DNA of 64,000 nt from Rhodococcus sp. P-2. Its GTDB lineage: Bacteria; Actinomycetota; Actinomycetes; Mycobacteriales; Mycobacteriaceae. The notes below the pieces were generated by a model, which saw only the letters and a list, made by a program, of their open reading frames with translations, did no database searches and was not told the DNA's origin. Of this stretch, positions 27,267 to 36,184 are shown one piece after another. Location of the stretch: assembly GCF_016598535.1 (NCBI RefSeq), contig NZ_CP066779.1:4090053-4154052 (forward strand), in the 5' to 3' direction. A program made the position numbers and the translations under genes. Position 1 is the first letter of the stretch. Each line of letters begins with the position of its first letter.

Positions 27267-29807
27267 GTGAGTTCTTCGGAGAAGGTCGGTCAATCTTTCG
27301 GTAGGGCACGCAAACGCGGTGAATTGCGTATCTACCTCGGCGCTGCCCCCGGCGTCGGAAAGACCTTCGCGATGCTCGGTGAGGCTCATCGGCGTCGAGA
27401 TCGTGGCTGTGACGTGGTCGCGGCCGTCGTGGAGACACACGGCCGCGCCCGCACGGCGGCGCAGATCGGGGACCTCGAGATCATTGCGCCGAAGCTGGTG
27501 GACTATCGCGGAACACGGATGCCGGAACTGGACGTCGAGGCCGTGTTGGCTCGGCGGCCGGCCCTTGTCCTGGTGGACGAGTTGGCACACACCAACACGC
27601 CGGGGAGCAAGAATCACAAGCGCTGGCAGGACGTACAGGAACTGCTCGACGCCGGAATCGACGTCCTGTCCACGGTCAACGTGCAACACCTCGAAAGCCT
27701 CAACGACGTTGTCGCGCACATCACCGGCGTGGTTCAGCAGGAGACGGTTCCGGACGCGATAGTGCGTAGTGCGGCGCAGGTCGAGCTGGTCGACATCACC
27801 CCGGAAGCGCTGCGCCGCAGACTTTCTCATGGCAACGTGTATTCACCGGAACGCGTCGATGCGGCATTGGGTAACTACTTCAGGCGCGGAAACCTCACGG
27901 CGCTACGCGAACTGGCTCTGCTGTGGGTGGCCGATCAGGTGGACGCCGCACTGGCGAAATACCGCGCCGAGAACAAGATCACCGACACCTGGGAGGCGCG
28001 CGAGCGCGTCGTCGTTGCCGTGACCGGGGGACCGGAGTCGGAAACCCTGGTACGACGCGCATCTCGAATCGCGTCGAAGTCGAGCGCCGAACTGATGGTG
28101 GTCCACGTCGTGCGCGGTGACGGACTCACCGGGGTCTCGGCCCCCGAGATGGGCAAGGTGCGTGCGTTGGCCGTCGGGGTCGGCGCGACGCTGCACACCG
28201 TTGTCGGTGACGACGTACCGTCGACGCTCCTCGAGTTCGCCCGGGAGGAGAACGCCACACAGTTGGTGTTGGGAACGTCGCGGCGTTCTCGCCTGGCCCG
28301 CATCCTCGACGAGGGGATCGGCGCCGCGGTGGTTCAGCAGTCCGGCGGTATCGACGTTCACATGGTCACGCATGAGGAAGCAACGACGCGGCGACGCATT
28401 TCGGTGCTGGGGCGCTCGGAGCGCCGAGTCCTGTCGTGGATTGCGGCGATCGTCGTACCTTCGCTCGCGGCGGCGATCATGGGTCTGGTCGACCGAATTT
28501 CCGGGGTCAACGGGGAGAACGCATTGTTCTTCGTCGTGGTCGTTCTGGTTGCCCTCCTCGGCGGCGTCGGCCCGGCGATACTGTCAGCCCTGATTTCGGG
28601 ACTGCTGCTCAACTACTTCTTCACCGATCCGCGGTACAGCTTCACCATCGCCGAACCTGACAACTTCATCACCACTGTCGTGCTGTTGATCGTGGCTGTG
28701 GCAGTTGCCGTTCTGGTCGACGCCGCAGCAAAGCGCGCCCGAGAGGCGAAGCGCGCCTCCGAGGAAGCCGAACTGCTCACCTTGTTCGCCGGATCAGTTC
28801 TCCGCGGAGCAGACCTGTCGACACTTCTGGCGAAGGCACTCGAAATCTATCGCCAGCGAGGGGTTTCCGTCATCCATCACGACGACGGCGTCATTGCCGC
28901 CGTGGGAACGCAGCCGCCGACCACGGACGACGAAGCGGATACGGTCTGTGAGGTCAACGACGGGGAATACGCGCTGTTGTTGGCTGGACCCGACCTGAGT
29001 GCGCGGGATCGACGAGTGCTGACGGTGGTGGCTCACCAAGCCGTCGGAATGATCCGCCAGGAGAAACTGACCGTCGAGGCGAGCAAGGCTGCCGCGCTCA
29101 CCGAGGCTGATCAACTGCGTCGAGCCCTGCTGTCAGCGGTAAGTCATGACCTGCGAACGCCTCTCGCCGGAGTGAAGGCTGCGGTGTCGAGTCTGCGCAG
29201 CGACGACATCGAGTTCTCGCCCGAAGACACCGCTGAATTGTTGGCAACCATCGAGGAGTCGGCGGATCAGTTGACGGCACTGGTCGGGAACTTGCTCGAC
29301 TCGTCCCGCCTTGCCGCCGGCGTGGTGAAACCCACGCTGCGGCCGGTGTATCTGGACGAGGTGGTTCACCGCGCGTTGCTGGGCCTCGGCATCGGCGGAC
29401 GCTCGGATTCGCGAGCTCGCAGCGTAGTCGTCGACGTGGGTACCGTTGCAGTGCAAGCAGATCAAGGCCTGCTCGAGCGGGTGATCGCGAACATCGTCGA
29501 CAACGCTCTGCGCTACGGGGGAGAAACCCCGGTGCGAGTCGGGGCGGCGCAACTCGGTGATCGTGTGGTGATCAGTGTCGCCGACACCGGCCCGGGTGTT
29601 CCGCGAGGTGAGGCCGAAACGATGTTCCAACCGTTCCAACGGATGGGCGATCGTGACAACACCGGTGGAGTGGGCCTCGGGCTTTCCGTGGTGCGCGGAT
29701 TTGTCGACGCCATGGGCGGAACGGTCAGCGCCACAGACACACCCGGTGGGGGATTGACGATGATCGTGGAATTGGCTGCGGCCGGTACGAATGGGAATGG
29801 ATCATGA
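27267..29807 (+). CDS. kdpD: Sensor histidine kinase KdpD
   Basis: 846 residues: KdpD N-terminal domain with Walker A GAAPGVGKTFAML near residue 34 and DELAHTNTPGSKN; a Usp-like domain (VVAVTGGPESETLVRRASRIA) near 255; four helices of the DUF4118 region about residues 390-490; then a kinase with H-box SHDLRTPLAGVK near 630 and N/G boxes NIVDNALRYGG and GLGLSVVRGF. It senses K+ or turgor and phosphorylates KdpE. GTG 27267 is chosen, 7 bases after kdpC; a longer frame overlaps kdpC. Stop overlaps kdpE as ATGA. Confidence 0.95.
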   Translation: MSSSEKVGQSFGRARKRGELRIYLGAAPGVGKTFAMLGEAHRRRDRGCDVVAAVVETHGRARTAAQIGDLEIIAPKLVDYRGTRMPELDVEAVLARRPALVLVDELAHTNTPGSKNHKRWQDVQELLDAGIDVLSTVNVQHLESLNDVVAHITGVVQQETVPDAIVRSAAQVELVDITPEALRRRLSHGNVYSPERVDAALGNYFRRGNLTALRELALLWVADQVDAALAKYRAENKITDTWEARERVVVAVTGGPESETLVRRASRIASKSSAELMVVHVVRGDGLTGVSAPEMGKVRALAVGVGATLHTVVGDDVPSTLLEFAREENATQLVLGTSRRSRLARILDEGIGAAVVQQSGGIDVHMVTHEEATTRRRISVLGRSERRVLSWIAAIVVPSLAAAIMGLVDRISGVNGENALFFVVVVLVALLGGVGPAILSALISGLLLNYFFTDPRYSFTIAEPDNFITTVVLLIVAVAVAVLVDAAAKRAREAKRASEEAELLTLFAGSVLRGADLSTLLAKALEIYRQRGVSVIHHDDGVIAAVGTQPPTTDDEADTVCEVNDGEYALLLAGPDLSARDRRVLTVVAHQAVGMIRQEKLTVEASKAAALTEADQLRRALLSAVSHDLRTPLAGVKAAVSSLRSDDIEFSPEDTAELLATIEESADQLTALVGNLLDSSRLAAGVVKPTLRPVYLDEVVHRALLGLGIGGRSDSRARSVVVDVGTVAVQADQGLLERVIANIVDNALRYGGETPVRVGAAQLGDRVVISVADTGPGVPRGEAETMFQPFQRMGDRDNTGGVGLGLSVVRGFVDAMGGTVSATDTPGGGLTMIVELAAAGTNGNGS

Positions 29808-30484
29808 GTCGAATCCTGGTAGTGGACGACGAACCGCAGATTCTGCGGGCTCTGCGTATCAATCTTTCGGTGCGCGGGTACGAGGTGGTGACGGCGTCGA
29901 CGGGCGCCGGCGCGTTGCGGGCTGCTGCCGAGCGTCCACCGGACGTCGTGGTGCTCGATCTCGGACTGCCGGACATGGATGGCACCGAAGTACTTGCGGG
30001 CCTGCGTGGCTGGTGCACGGCGCCGGTCATCGTTCTGTCGGCGCGCACGGACTCCGCGGACAAGGTCGAGGCGCTCGATGCGGGCGCCGACGATTACGTC
30101 ACCAAGCCTTTCGGGATGGACGAGTTTCTGGCCCGCGTGCGAGCTGCGGCGAGGCGGGGAACCTCCGCGGCCGATACCTCGGAACCGTCGGTCGAGACCG
30201 CGTCGTTCACGGTCGACTTGGCTGCCAAAACGGTGAGTCGGCGCGGTGAACAGGTGCACTTGACGCCGACCGAGTGGGGCATGCTCGAAATGCTTGTGCG
30301 CAACCGCGGAAAGCTGGTCGGGCAGAAGGAATTGCTTCGGGAGGTGTGGGGGCCGGCGTATGACACCGAGACCCACTATCTGCGTGTCTACCTTGCTCAG
30401 CTTCGTCGCAAACTCGAGGACGACCCGGCCAACCCCAAGCATCTGATCACCGAGGCGGGAATGGGCTATCGATTCGTGGTGTGA
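29804..30484 (+). CDS. kdpE: Response regulator KdpE
   Basis: 226-residue OmpR-type regulator. The receiver domain has the acidic pair DDE at 8-10, phosphoacceptor Asp52 in VLDLGLPDMDG and Lys in YVTKPFGMDE. The C-terminal winged helix has HLTPTEWGMLEMLVRNRGKLV and THYLRVYLAQLRRKLEDDP. It should activate the kdp promoter upstream of 22628. The start overlaps the kdpD stop. Confidence 0.96.
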   Translation: MSRILVVDDEPQILRALRINLSVRGYEVVTASTGAGALRAAAERPPDVVVLDLGLPDMDGTEVLAGLRGWCTAPVIVLSARTDSADKVEALDAGADDYVTKPFGMDEFLARVRAAARRGTSAADTSEPSVETASFTVDLAAKTVSRRGEQVHLTPTEWGMLEMLVRNRGKLVGQKELLREVWGPAYDTETHYLRVYLAQLRRKLEDDPANPKHLITEAGMGYRFVV

Positions 30485-30507
30485 GAAACCAGGTGTGAGA
30501 AGCCAGG

Positions 30508-31488
30508 TCAGAGCATCACTACCAATTTGCCACGAGCCGTACCGGCTTCCATCTTGGCATGTGCTCGCGCGATGTCCTCGAACGCGAACACCTCGTCGAT
30601 CGGTACCACCGCCTCGCCGGACGCCACAGCGGAGAGGAAATCTTGCAGGACGTCGGCAGGCAGGTCGGACGCATCCCCGCCGTACGAGGTCAATCGCACT
30701 CCGCGTGGAATGTAGTCGATCGGATAGAAGTCCTTGACTGTCCACTCGTTGGACAGCATGCCCGTGAAACACACGGTGCCGTGAACGCGAGTGGCGCGCA
30801 ACGTGTCGGGAAGTGTTGGTGTTCCGACCAATTCGAGGGCCAGATCAACACCGCCCGGGAGAATGTCTCGAACCTGTCCGGCCACAGCACCGTCGTCGAC
30901 AACAACGTGGTCAATTCCGATCGCGGTCAGTGACGCCGCCTTGCGCTCGTCTCGGGTGGTTGCGAGAACTGTGAGTCCCCACCGCTTCGCCAGGACTGCC
31001 GTTGTCATGCCGACCGAGGAGGTTCCGCCTCGAATCAGTAGGGATTGACCGGATTTCGCATCCAGTCCCACCGTCAGCGAGCCGTACGACGTCTGCAGCA
31101 TCTCGGGAACAGCTCCCAATGTCGACCAGTCCAGGTCGCTGGTGAAGGGAACGACCTGGCTGACGGGAACGCACGTGTACTCGGCATATCCGCCGTCGAA
31201 GGCTCGACCCATCCCGCCCATCATGGCAGCGACCTGCTGGCCTTCGGTCAGCTCCCCACCGGGGCAGTTCACCACTTCGCCGATGGCTTCGATGCCCAGC
31301 ACCCGCGGAAAAGTGACGCCTTCGGCGAGGCCGAGGCGGGTGTGAAGTTCGGATCGATTGAGACCGAAGGCCTTCACCCGGACCAGTACCCAGCCCGCAA
31401 TCGGCACAGGTATCGGAATCTCCCTGATGGTCAATGCTTCTGGCGGGCCGGGGGCGTCGACCACGATTGCGCGCATTGTGTCGGTCAT
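30508..31488 (-). CDS. Zinc-independent MDR oxidoreductase (quinone reductase-like)
   Basis: 326-residue NAD(P)H-dependent medium-chain reductase. The N-terminal GroES-like fold (FGLNRSELHTRLG, VLGIEAIGEVV) lacks the catalytic Cys and zinc ligands of alcohol dehydrogenases. The Rossmann motif is IRGGTSSVGMTTAVLAK near residue 150. This resembles quinone oxidoreductases that deal with reactive carbonyls or quinones. It overlaps the upstream marR gene by 4 bases (ATGA) and is probably derepressed with it. Confidence 0.85.
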   Translation of the reverse strand: MTDTMRAIVVDAPGPPEALTIREIPIPVPIAGWVLVRVKAFGLNRSELHTRLGLAEGVTFPRVLGIEAIGEVVNCPGGELTEGQQVAAMMGGMGRAFDGGYAEYTCVPVSQVVPFTSDLDWSTLGAVPEMLQTSYGSLTVGLDAKSGQSLLIRGGTSSVGMTTAVLAKRWGLTVLATTRDERKAASLTAIGIDHVVVDDGAVAGQVRDILPGGVDLALELVGTPTLPDTLRATRVHGTVCFTGMLSNEWTVKDFYPIDYIPRGVRLTSYGGDASDLPADVLQDFLSAVASGEAVVPIDEVFAFEDIARAHAKMEAGTARGKLVVML

Positions 31489-31946
31489 GCTTTTTCCTTC
31501 GTAGTCGGTGTCAGGCTTCGGTTGGCTTCACGCAGCGTGGCCAGTGTGGCGCCGAACCGATCGAGAGCGTCGGGCGTCAGCACGGAACCGAGACGGCGTT
31601 CCAGTTCGTCGTCGAACGTGGCCTTCGCCCGCCGCAACAGCTCATTTCCCTCGGGGGTCAACTCGATGAGTGAGGATCGTTTGTCTGCCGGATTGGATTG
31701 TCGACGGCAGTGCCCCGAGGACTCGATCCGATCCACCAATTTGCTCGTGCCGCCGACGGTGATCGCGAGGGCCTCGGCAATGTCGAAGACCCGACAAGAT
31801 CCGAGTCTGTCGATGATCTGCATCGGCTCGAATCGACTCAGCGGCAGGTCGTGCTCGATTCGGAGTCTCTGGTCGAGGGCCGTCCACAATTCGGTTTCGA
31901 AGCGGACAAGGTTGTCGAAGTGACGGCTCAGGGCTGATCTGGTCAC
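31485..31946 (-). CDS. MarR-family regulator
   Basis: 153 residues with the MarR winged helix: FEPMQIIDRLGSCRVFDIAEALAITVGGTSKLVDRIESSGH and RQSNPADKRSSLIELTPEGNELL (the wing, DKR). GTG 31946 is the start. It heads the operon with the MDR oxidoreductase. By inference it represses the operon from the inverted repeats just upstream, and a quinone-like or phenolic ligand would relieve this. Confidence 0.88.
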   Translation of the reverse strand: MTRSALSRHFDNLVRFETELWTALDQRLRIEHDLPLSRFEPMQIIDRLGSCRVFDIAEALAITVGGTSKLVDRIESSGHCRRQSNPADKRSSLIELTPEGNELLRRAKATFDDELERRLGSVLTPDALDRFGATLATLREANRSLTPTTKEKA

Positions 31947-31969
31947 GAGCAGACACCGAGCTGATATGC

Positions 31970-32025
31970 ATTCCGTGGAATCATTCTTTCAGCGTACGCA
32001 CGATCCGTGATTAATTCCACGGAAT
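31970..32025. promoter_or_regulatory. Probable MarR operator pair
   Basis: ATTCCGTGGAAT (31970-31981) and ATTCCACGGAAT (32014-32025) are exact reverse complements, and each has its own 5-base symmetric arms. They flank the probable promoter of the marR-oxidoreductase operon and lie about 45 bases before dinB, so MarR could also affect dinB. Confidence 0.65.
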
Positions 32026-32062
32026 CTATTCGCAGGCCTTCCGCGGTGTCGGTGGCGCATGG

Positions 32063-32074
32063 GAACATATGTTC
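32063..32074. promoter_or_regulatory. LexA-like (SOS) box at the dinB start
   Basis: GAACATATGTTC is a perfect palindrome matching the GAAC-N4-GTTC core of the actinobacterial SOS box. It overlaps the proposed ATG of dinB (32069), so LexA bound here would block transcription start. The flanking bases deviate from the full TCGAAC...GTTCGA consensus. Confidence 0.55.
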
Positions 32075-33352
32075 GTGCCGAATGAACCGCTGGATCGAGA
32101 AACGCCAGGTAATCACCCTGGCGGTGCGCATTCTGGGGGTCTCCGACCTACGGGTGACGCAACGATCCTGCACGCGGACCTTGATTCGTTTTACGCATCG
32201 GTCGAGCAACGCGACGACCCGACTCTGGCGGGCAGGCCGGTCATCGTCGGTGGTGGAGTGGTCTTGGCGGCAAGCTACGAGGCCAAGGCATTCGGGGTTC
32301 GCACCGCCATGAGTGGTGGTCAGGCTCGATCACTGTGTCCCCAGGCGATCGTCGTTCCTCCGCGGATGTCGGCGTACTCGCAGGCGAGCAAAGACGTGTT
32401 CGACGTCTTTCACGACACGTCGCCGCTGGTCGAAGGAATCTCCATAGACGAGGCCTTTCTCGAGGTCGGTGGCCTCGCCAAGATCGTGGGAAACCCGCTG
32501 CAGATCGGAGCCAACCTCAGACGCGACGTGGCCGAGCAGGTGGGACTTCCGATCACGGTCGGCATCGCTCGCACCAAGTTCCTGGCCAAGGTCGCGAGTG
32601 CATTCGCGAAACCCGACGGATTGCTGCGAGTGCCGCCGGAGGGTGAGACCGAATTCCTGCATCCGTTACCTGTCGAGAAACTGTGGGGTGTCGGCAAGAT
32701 CACGGCCCAGAAGTTGCGAAACTTCGACATCGTGACGGTAGGTGACATCGCTCGTCACGACGAATCCTCGATCGTCTCGATTCTCGGGGGTGGCGCCGGT
32801 CGCCATCTCTACGCGCTCTCGCACAACCGAGATCCACGCCCCGTCCGCGCCTATCGTGGCCGCAGTTCGATGGGTGCTCAGCATGCGCTGGGTCGCGGAT
32901 CCCATTCCCGCGCAGAACTCGATGCGTCGTTGATGTCCCTTGTCGACCGTGTCAGTCGGCGGATGCGTTCGGCGCAGCGGACGGGGCGCACGATCACGCT
33001 CCGGCTCCGCTTCGCCGATTTCACGCGGGCCACTCGTTCGCACACGCTGCGCCGATCCACGGATGACACAGCGGAGCTGCTGAACGCCTCGATGGTGCTG
33101 CTGGATGAAGCGATACCGACAATCTCGGACAAAGGCATCACGTTGATCGGGGTAGCAGTCTCCAACCTGGATCGTGACGGTGCCCAGCAGCTCGAATTGC
33201 CCTTCGACGGTCCAGGATTCGCGAGCCCGGACACTGCGGCCCTCGACTCGGCGATGGACAGTGTCCGGAAGAAGTTCGGCTCCGCGGCCCTCACGAGGGG
33301 AGTGCTCCTGGGGCGTGACCCCGATCTGTCGGTGCCGCTGCTTCCGGACTAG
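32069..33352 (+). CDS. dinB: DNA polymerase IV
   Basis: 427-residue Y-family translesion polymerase. Catalytic motifs are HADLDSFYASVEQ near residue 35 and SIDEAFLEV near 128; the helix-hairpin-helix is LWGVGKITAQKLRNF. QLELPF near the C-terminus looks like a beta-clamp binding motif. About 33 residues precede the first conserved motif, longer than usual, and a GTG at 32075 is an alternative start. A LexA-like box overlaps the start. The stop overlaps the converging monooxygenase stop in CTAG. Confidence 0.93.
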   Translation: MFVPNEPLDRETPGNHPGGAHSGGLRPTGDATILHADLDSFYASVEQRDDPTLAGRPVIVGGGVVLAASYEAKAFGVRTAMSGGQARSLCPQAIVVPPRMSAYSQASKDVFDVFHDTSPLVEGISIDEAFLEVGGLAKIVGNPLQIGANLRRDVAEQVGLPITVGIARTKFLAKVASAFAKPDGLLRVPPEGETEFLHPLPVEKLWGVGKITAQKLRNFDIVTVGDIARHDESSIVSILGGGAGRHLYALSHNRDPRPVRAYRGRSSMGAQHALGRGSHSRAELDASLMSLVDRVSRRMRSAQRTGRTITLRLRFADFTRATRSHTLRRSTDDTAELLNASMVLLDEAIPTISDKGITLIGVAVSNLDRDGAQQLELPFDGPGFASPDTAALDSAMDSVRKKFGSAALTRGVLLGRDPDLSVPLLPD

Positions 33353-34629
33353 GTGAGGTTTTCTCGCAGAGTCGCTCCCTCGTATTCGCGTCGGAACAAC
33401 CCACGAGCCTGCAATACCGGAATAACGTGGTCGACAAAATCTTCCAGTCCCTGGGGATAGGTCGGTGGCATCAGGTTGAAGCCGTCGGCGCCGCGACCGC
33501 GCAACCAGGATTCGATCTCGTCGGCAATCGACTCCGGTGTGCCGATCATCGTTGCGTGACCACCACCTGCAGCCAGCGTTCCGAGGAGTTCCCTCACAGT
33601 CGGTGCGTCCTTCTCGACGATCCGCAGAATAGTTGCGTAGCGTCCCTGCGGCCCGGTGAATGCTTCGAGTGGAGGCAACGGAGGCACGGACCCGTCGAGA
33701 TCCCAGTTATCGCAATCCTGCCCGGTGAACAACGAGAGTTGGCGTATCGATTGTTCGGTGGGCAGCAGGAGATCAAGTTCGGCCTTCTTCGCCCGTGCCT
33801 CGGCGACGGTGCTGCCGACGTAGGTGACCAATCCCGGCATGACGGCGACCGAGCTCGAATCCCGGCCGGCGCGCTCGATTCTCGATTTCACGTCCGCGTA
33901 GTAGCTCTGTGCGCTGGGTAGGTCGTAGGCAACCGAATAGACTGCCTCGGCGCGTCGCGCCGCCAGATCGCGCCCCTGCTCGGACGCCCCTGCCTGGAAC
34001 AACACCGGCCTACCTTGCGGGGAGCGCGGAACCGTCAACGGCCCGTCCACCCGAAAATGTTTGCCGTCGTGATCGATTCGAGAAATCCTGCTTGCGTCGG
34101 CAAAACGCCCCGACCGGTCGAGAATCAGCGCGTCTTCCGACCATGAATCCCACAATGCGAGGGCCACGTCGACGAATTCGTCGGCTCGTTCGTATCGGGA
34201 CGCATGATCGGGCATCGCCTCGAGGCCGTGGTTGCGCGCTTCCTGGTCGAACATCGAGGTCACGACGTTCCAACCGGCCCGTCCGCCGCTGATGTGGTCG
34301 AGCGACGCCAGCAGTCGTGCTGCGTGAAACGGCGTGTAAAAGGTCGTGGAGATGGTGGTGACCAGGCCGACGTTCGCCGTCGCTCGTGCCATGGCAGTCA
34401 ATGCGGTGATCGGTTCGAGAAACCACGACGCACCAGACTCGGGTTCTCGAACACTGTGACCGTCCGCGAAGAAAACGGCGTCCAGCTTCCCGCGTTCGGC
34501 GATCTGGGCAAGCGACTCGTAATACGTGATGTCGCCGAGACTTTCGACGGGTGAGTCGCGGTGTCGCCACGCCGCACTGTGGTGTCCGCAACCGAGCAGG
34601 AACGCACCTATCCGTAGTTGTGCGCCCAT
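33349..34629 (-). CDS. Flavin-dependent monooxygenase (LLM class, NtaA/DszA-like)
   Basis: 426-residue FMNH2-dependent oxygenase of the luciferase-like superfamily, NtaA/SnaA/DszA branch: ISTTFYTPFHAARLLASLDHISGGRAGWNVVTS and RYERADEFVDVALALWDSW are family signatures, and FQAGASEQGRDLAARRAEAVYS is the FMN-binding part. It needs a separate flavin reductase, not seen here. The ATG overlaps the SDR stop as TGATG, so both genes share the TPP-riboswitch-controlled transcript. This implies a link to thiamine or its precursors. The substrate is unknown. Confidence 0.88.
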   Translation of the reverse strand: MGAQLRIGAFLLGCGHHSAAWRHRDSPVESLGDITYYESLAQIAERGKLDAVFFADGHSVREPESGASWFLEPITALTAMARATANVGLVTTISTTFYTPFHAARLLASLDHISGGRAGWNVVTSMFDQEARNHGLEAMPDHASRYERADEFVDVALALWDSWSEDALILDRSGRFADASRISRIDHDGKHFRVDGPLTVPRSPQGRPVLFQAGASEQGRDLAARRAEAVYSVAYDLPSAQSYYADVKSRIERAGRDSSSVAVMPGLVTYVGSTVAEARAKKAELDLLLPTEQSIRQLSLFTGQDCDNWDLDGSVPPLPPLEAFTGPQGRYATILRIVEKDAPTVRELLGTLAAGGGHATMIGTPESIADEIESWLRGRGADGFNLMPPTYPQGLEDFVDHVIPVLQARGLFRREYEGATLRENLT

Positions 34630-35420
34630 CAGTTCTTGACGAGTCCGCCGTCGACAACCAGGTTCTGGCCGGTCACGGCCCGCGACCAGGGTGAGGCGAA
34701 AAAGAGTGCGGCGTCGGCAAATTCGTCCGGTGTGGTGACTCGGCGCAGGGGAGTGCTCGCCGCGATCATGTCGAAGACGGCTTCCGGTGTCGCGGCACTC
34801 GCATCGGTGGTACGGAGCAAACCGCCGGAGACCATGTTGACTGTGATCCCGTCCGGACCGAGGTCGGCGGACAGTGTCCGTGTCAGTGCCAACAGTGCAG
34901 CCTTGGCGGCGGTGTAGTCGTGGTACGGAACTACCGGATTCTGGACCAGATTGGTTCCGACAGTGATGATTCGGCCGAAGCCGAGTTCGCGCATGCCGGA
35001 GAGTGCCGCCTGAGTGGTGTTGAGTGTGCCTGCAACGGCTCCGCGTAGTTGAGAGTCGAAGTCGGCCCAGGTGATCGTGTCCGCGTTCGGCCGGGCATCG
35101 CCGTTGAACGAGAAGTCGACGAGTGCATTGTCGACCACGGTCGAGATCGGTGCGTCGAATCGCTCGCGTGCGGCGGTGAACAACTGGTCTACCGAACTGC
35201 GGTCCGTCACGTCCGCCTGGACTGCGTAGGCGCGATCCTCGCCCAGTTCGGTGACCAGGGCCTCGGCGGCATCACGGCTCTTGTTGTAGTTCACGATCAC
35301 CCGGGCCCCCGAGCGGGAGAAGGCTCGGCTCAGTGCGGCGCCGAGCCCGCGGGCGCCGCCGGTGATCAGAACGATCTGCTCGTCCAGGTTCAATGCGCGC
35401 TGAAATTGCTGTTCGGTCAT
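34629..35420 (-). CDS. Short-chain dehydrogenase/reductase under a TPP riboswitch
   Basis: 263-residue NAD(P)-dependent SDR, FabG-like. Cofactor motif TGGARGLGAAL near residue 20; catalytic Tyr and Lys in YHDYTAAKAAL near 168. The usual NNAG is replaced by DNALVDF, and the Ser is not obvious (TVGTNLVQN), so the active site may be specialised. The ATG at 35420 lies 7 bases after GGAGGGA, which is also the 3' end of a TPP riboswitch, so thiamine pyrophosphate should block translation initiation. Confidence 0.88.
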   Translation of the reverse strand: MTEQQFQRALNLDEQIVLITGGARGLGAALSRAFSRSGARVIVNYNKSRDAAEALVTELGEDRAYAVQADVTDRSSVDQLFTAARERFDAPISTVVDNALVDFSFNGDARPNADTITWADFDSQLRGAVAGTLNTTQAALSGMRELGFGRIITVGTNLVQNPVVPYHDYTAAKAALLALTRTLSADLGPDGITVNMVSGGLLRTTDASAATPEAVFDMIAASTPLRRVTTPDEFADAALFFASPWSRAVTGQNLVVDGGLVKN

Positions 35421-35427
35421 GTCGACA

Positions 35428-35503
35428 TCCCTCCGCCAGTGCTAACTGGTCAGGTTCATCGGGTCTGATCTCAGCCGACTTTTTCGGCACCCCGTGTCGC
35501 CGT
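35428..35503 (-). promoter_or_regulatory. TPP (THI-element) riboswitch
   Basis: Read on the minus strand the leader has, in order, ACGGGGTGCC, GGCTGAGA, ACCC, GAACCTGA and CTGGCGGAGGGA, with the expected spacings: the full conserved core of the thiamine pyrophosphate riboswitch. The final GGAGGGA is also the Shine-Dalgarno of the SDR gene, so ligand binding would hide the ribosome site directly, the usual actinobacterial mode. The 5' boundary is approximate. Confidence 0.95.
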
Positions 35504-35642
35504 CCATCAGACCACGAGAGGTGAATCGTCCTGAACGCCGGGTGCGTAGTAACGACGGGCGCGATGAGTTTTCGATCGCTCGGGAGTCGTAATTGCAAGC
35601 GAAGTGGCAACCGGCCGCTCGCCTTCGCCCCGGGAGATTCCG

Positions 35643-36080
35643 ATGACCACCCAGCCTGCCCACCACGACACCCTTTCCGGTAACGGCACGACGACACCTT
35701 CGGCCACGGCTCGCAAGGTCGGATACGTGCTCAGTGGCCTGTTCGTCCTTTTCATGCTTTTCGACGGCATCATCCACATTCTCAACCTTCAGACCGTCAA
35801 GGATGCCTCGGCCGAATTGGGGCTGCCGGACTCGCTGGCATTGACGGCCGGAGTTGTGCAGCTGATCTGCCTTGCGCTGTACGTGATTCCGCGAACGTCG
35901 ATATTCGGCGCGATTCTGCTCACCGGTTATCTGGGTGGCGCTGTGTTGACCAACCTTCGAGCTGAACAGCCTCTGCTGAGCACAACCTTGTTCGCCGTCT
36001 ACACCGGGATCGTCATGTGGGCGGGACTGTATCTCCGAGACGAGAAGGTTCGCGAGATCATCCCGGTGCGGCGGGCCTGA
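35643..36080 (+). CDS. DoxX-like membrane protein
   Basis: 145 residues with four hydrophobic helices (VGYVLSGLFVLFMLFDGIIHIL; LALTAGVVQLICLALYVI; IFGAILLTGYLGGAVLTNL; TLFAVYTGIVMWAGLYL), the DoxX/DoxD-like four-helix pattern. ATG 35643 has GGGAG 6 bases upstream; an upstream frame start at 35604 is less likely. It is divergent from the riboswitch operon and about 100 bases before the AurF-like gene. Function is unknown; DoxX proteins are linked to redox or thiosulfate chemistry in some organisms. Confidence 0.8.
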   Translation: MTTQPAHHDTLSGNGTTTPSATARKVGYVLSGLFVLFMLFDGIIHILNLQTVKDASAELGLPDSLALTAGVVQLICLALYVIPRTSIFGAILLTGYLGGAVLTNLRAEQPLLSTTLFAVYTGIVMWAGLYLRDEKVREIIPVRRA

Positions 36081-36184
36081 AATCAGACCCCCGAAGGGGT
36101 TGCGTGGGACGCGGTGTCCCATTATGTTTGACCTCATTCAAGTCCGTCGACTGCAATCGACGGACTGGCCGTGAGGAGACACCG

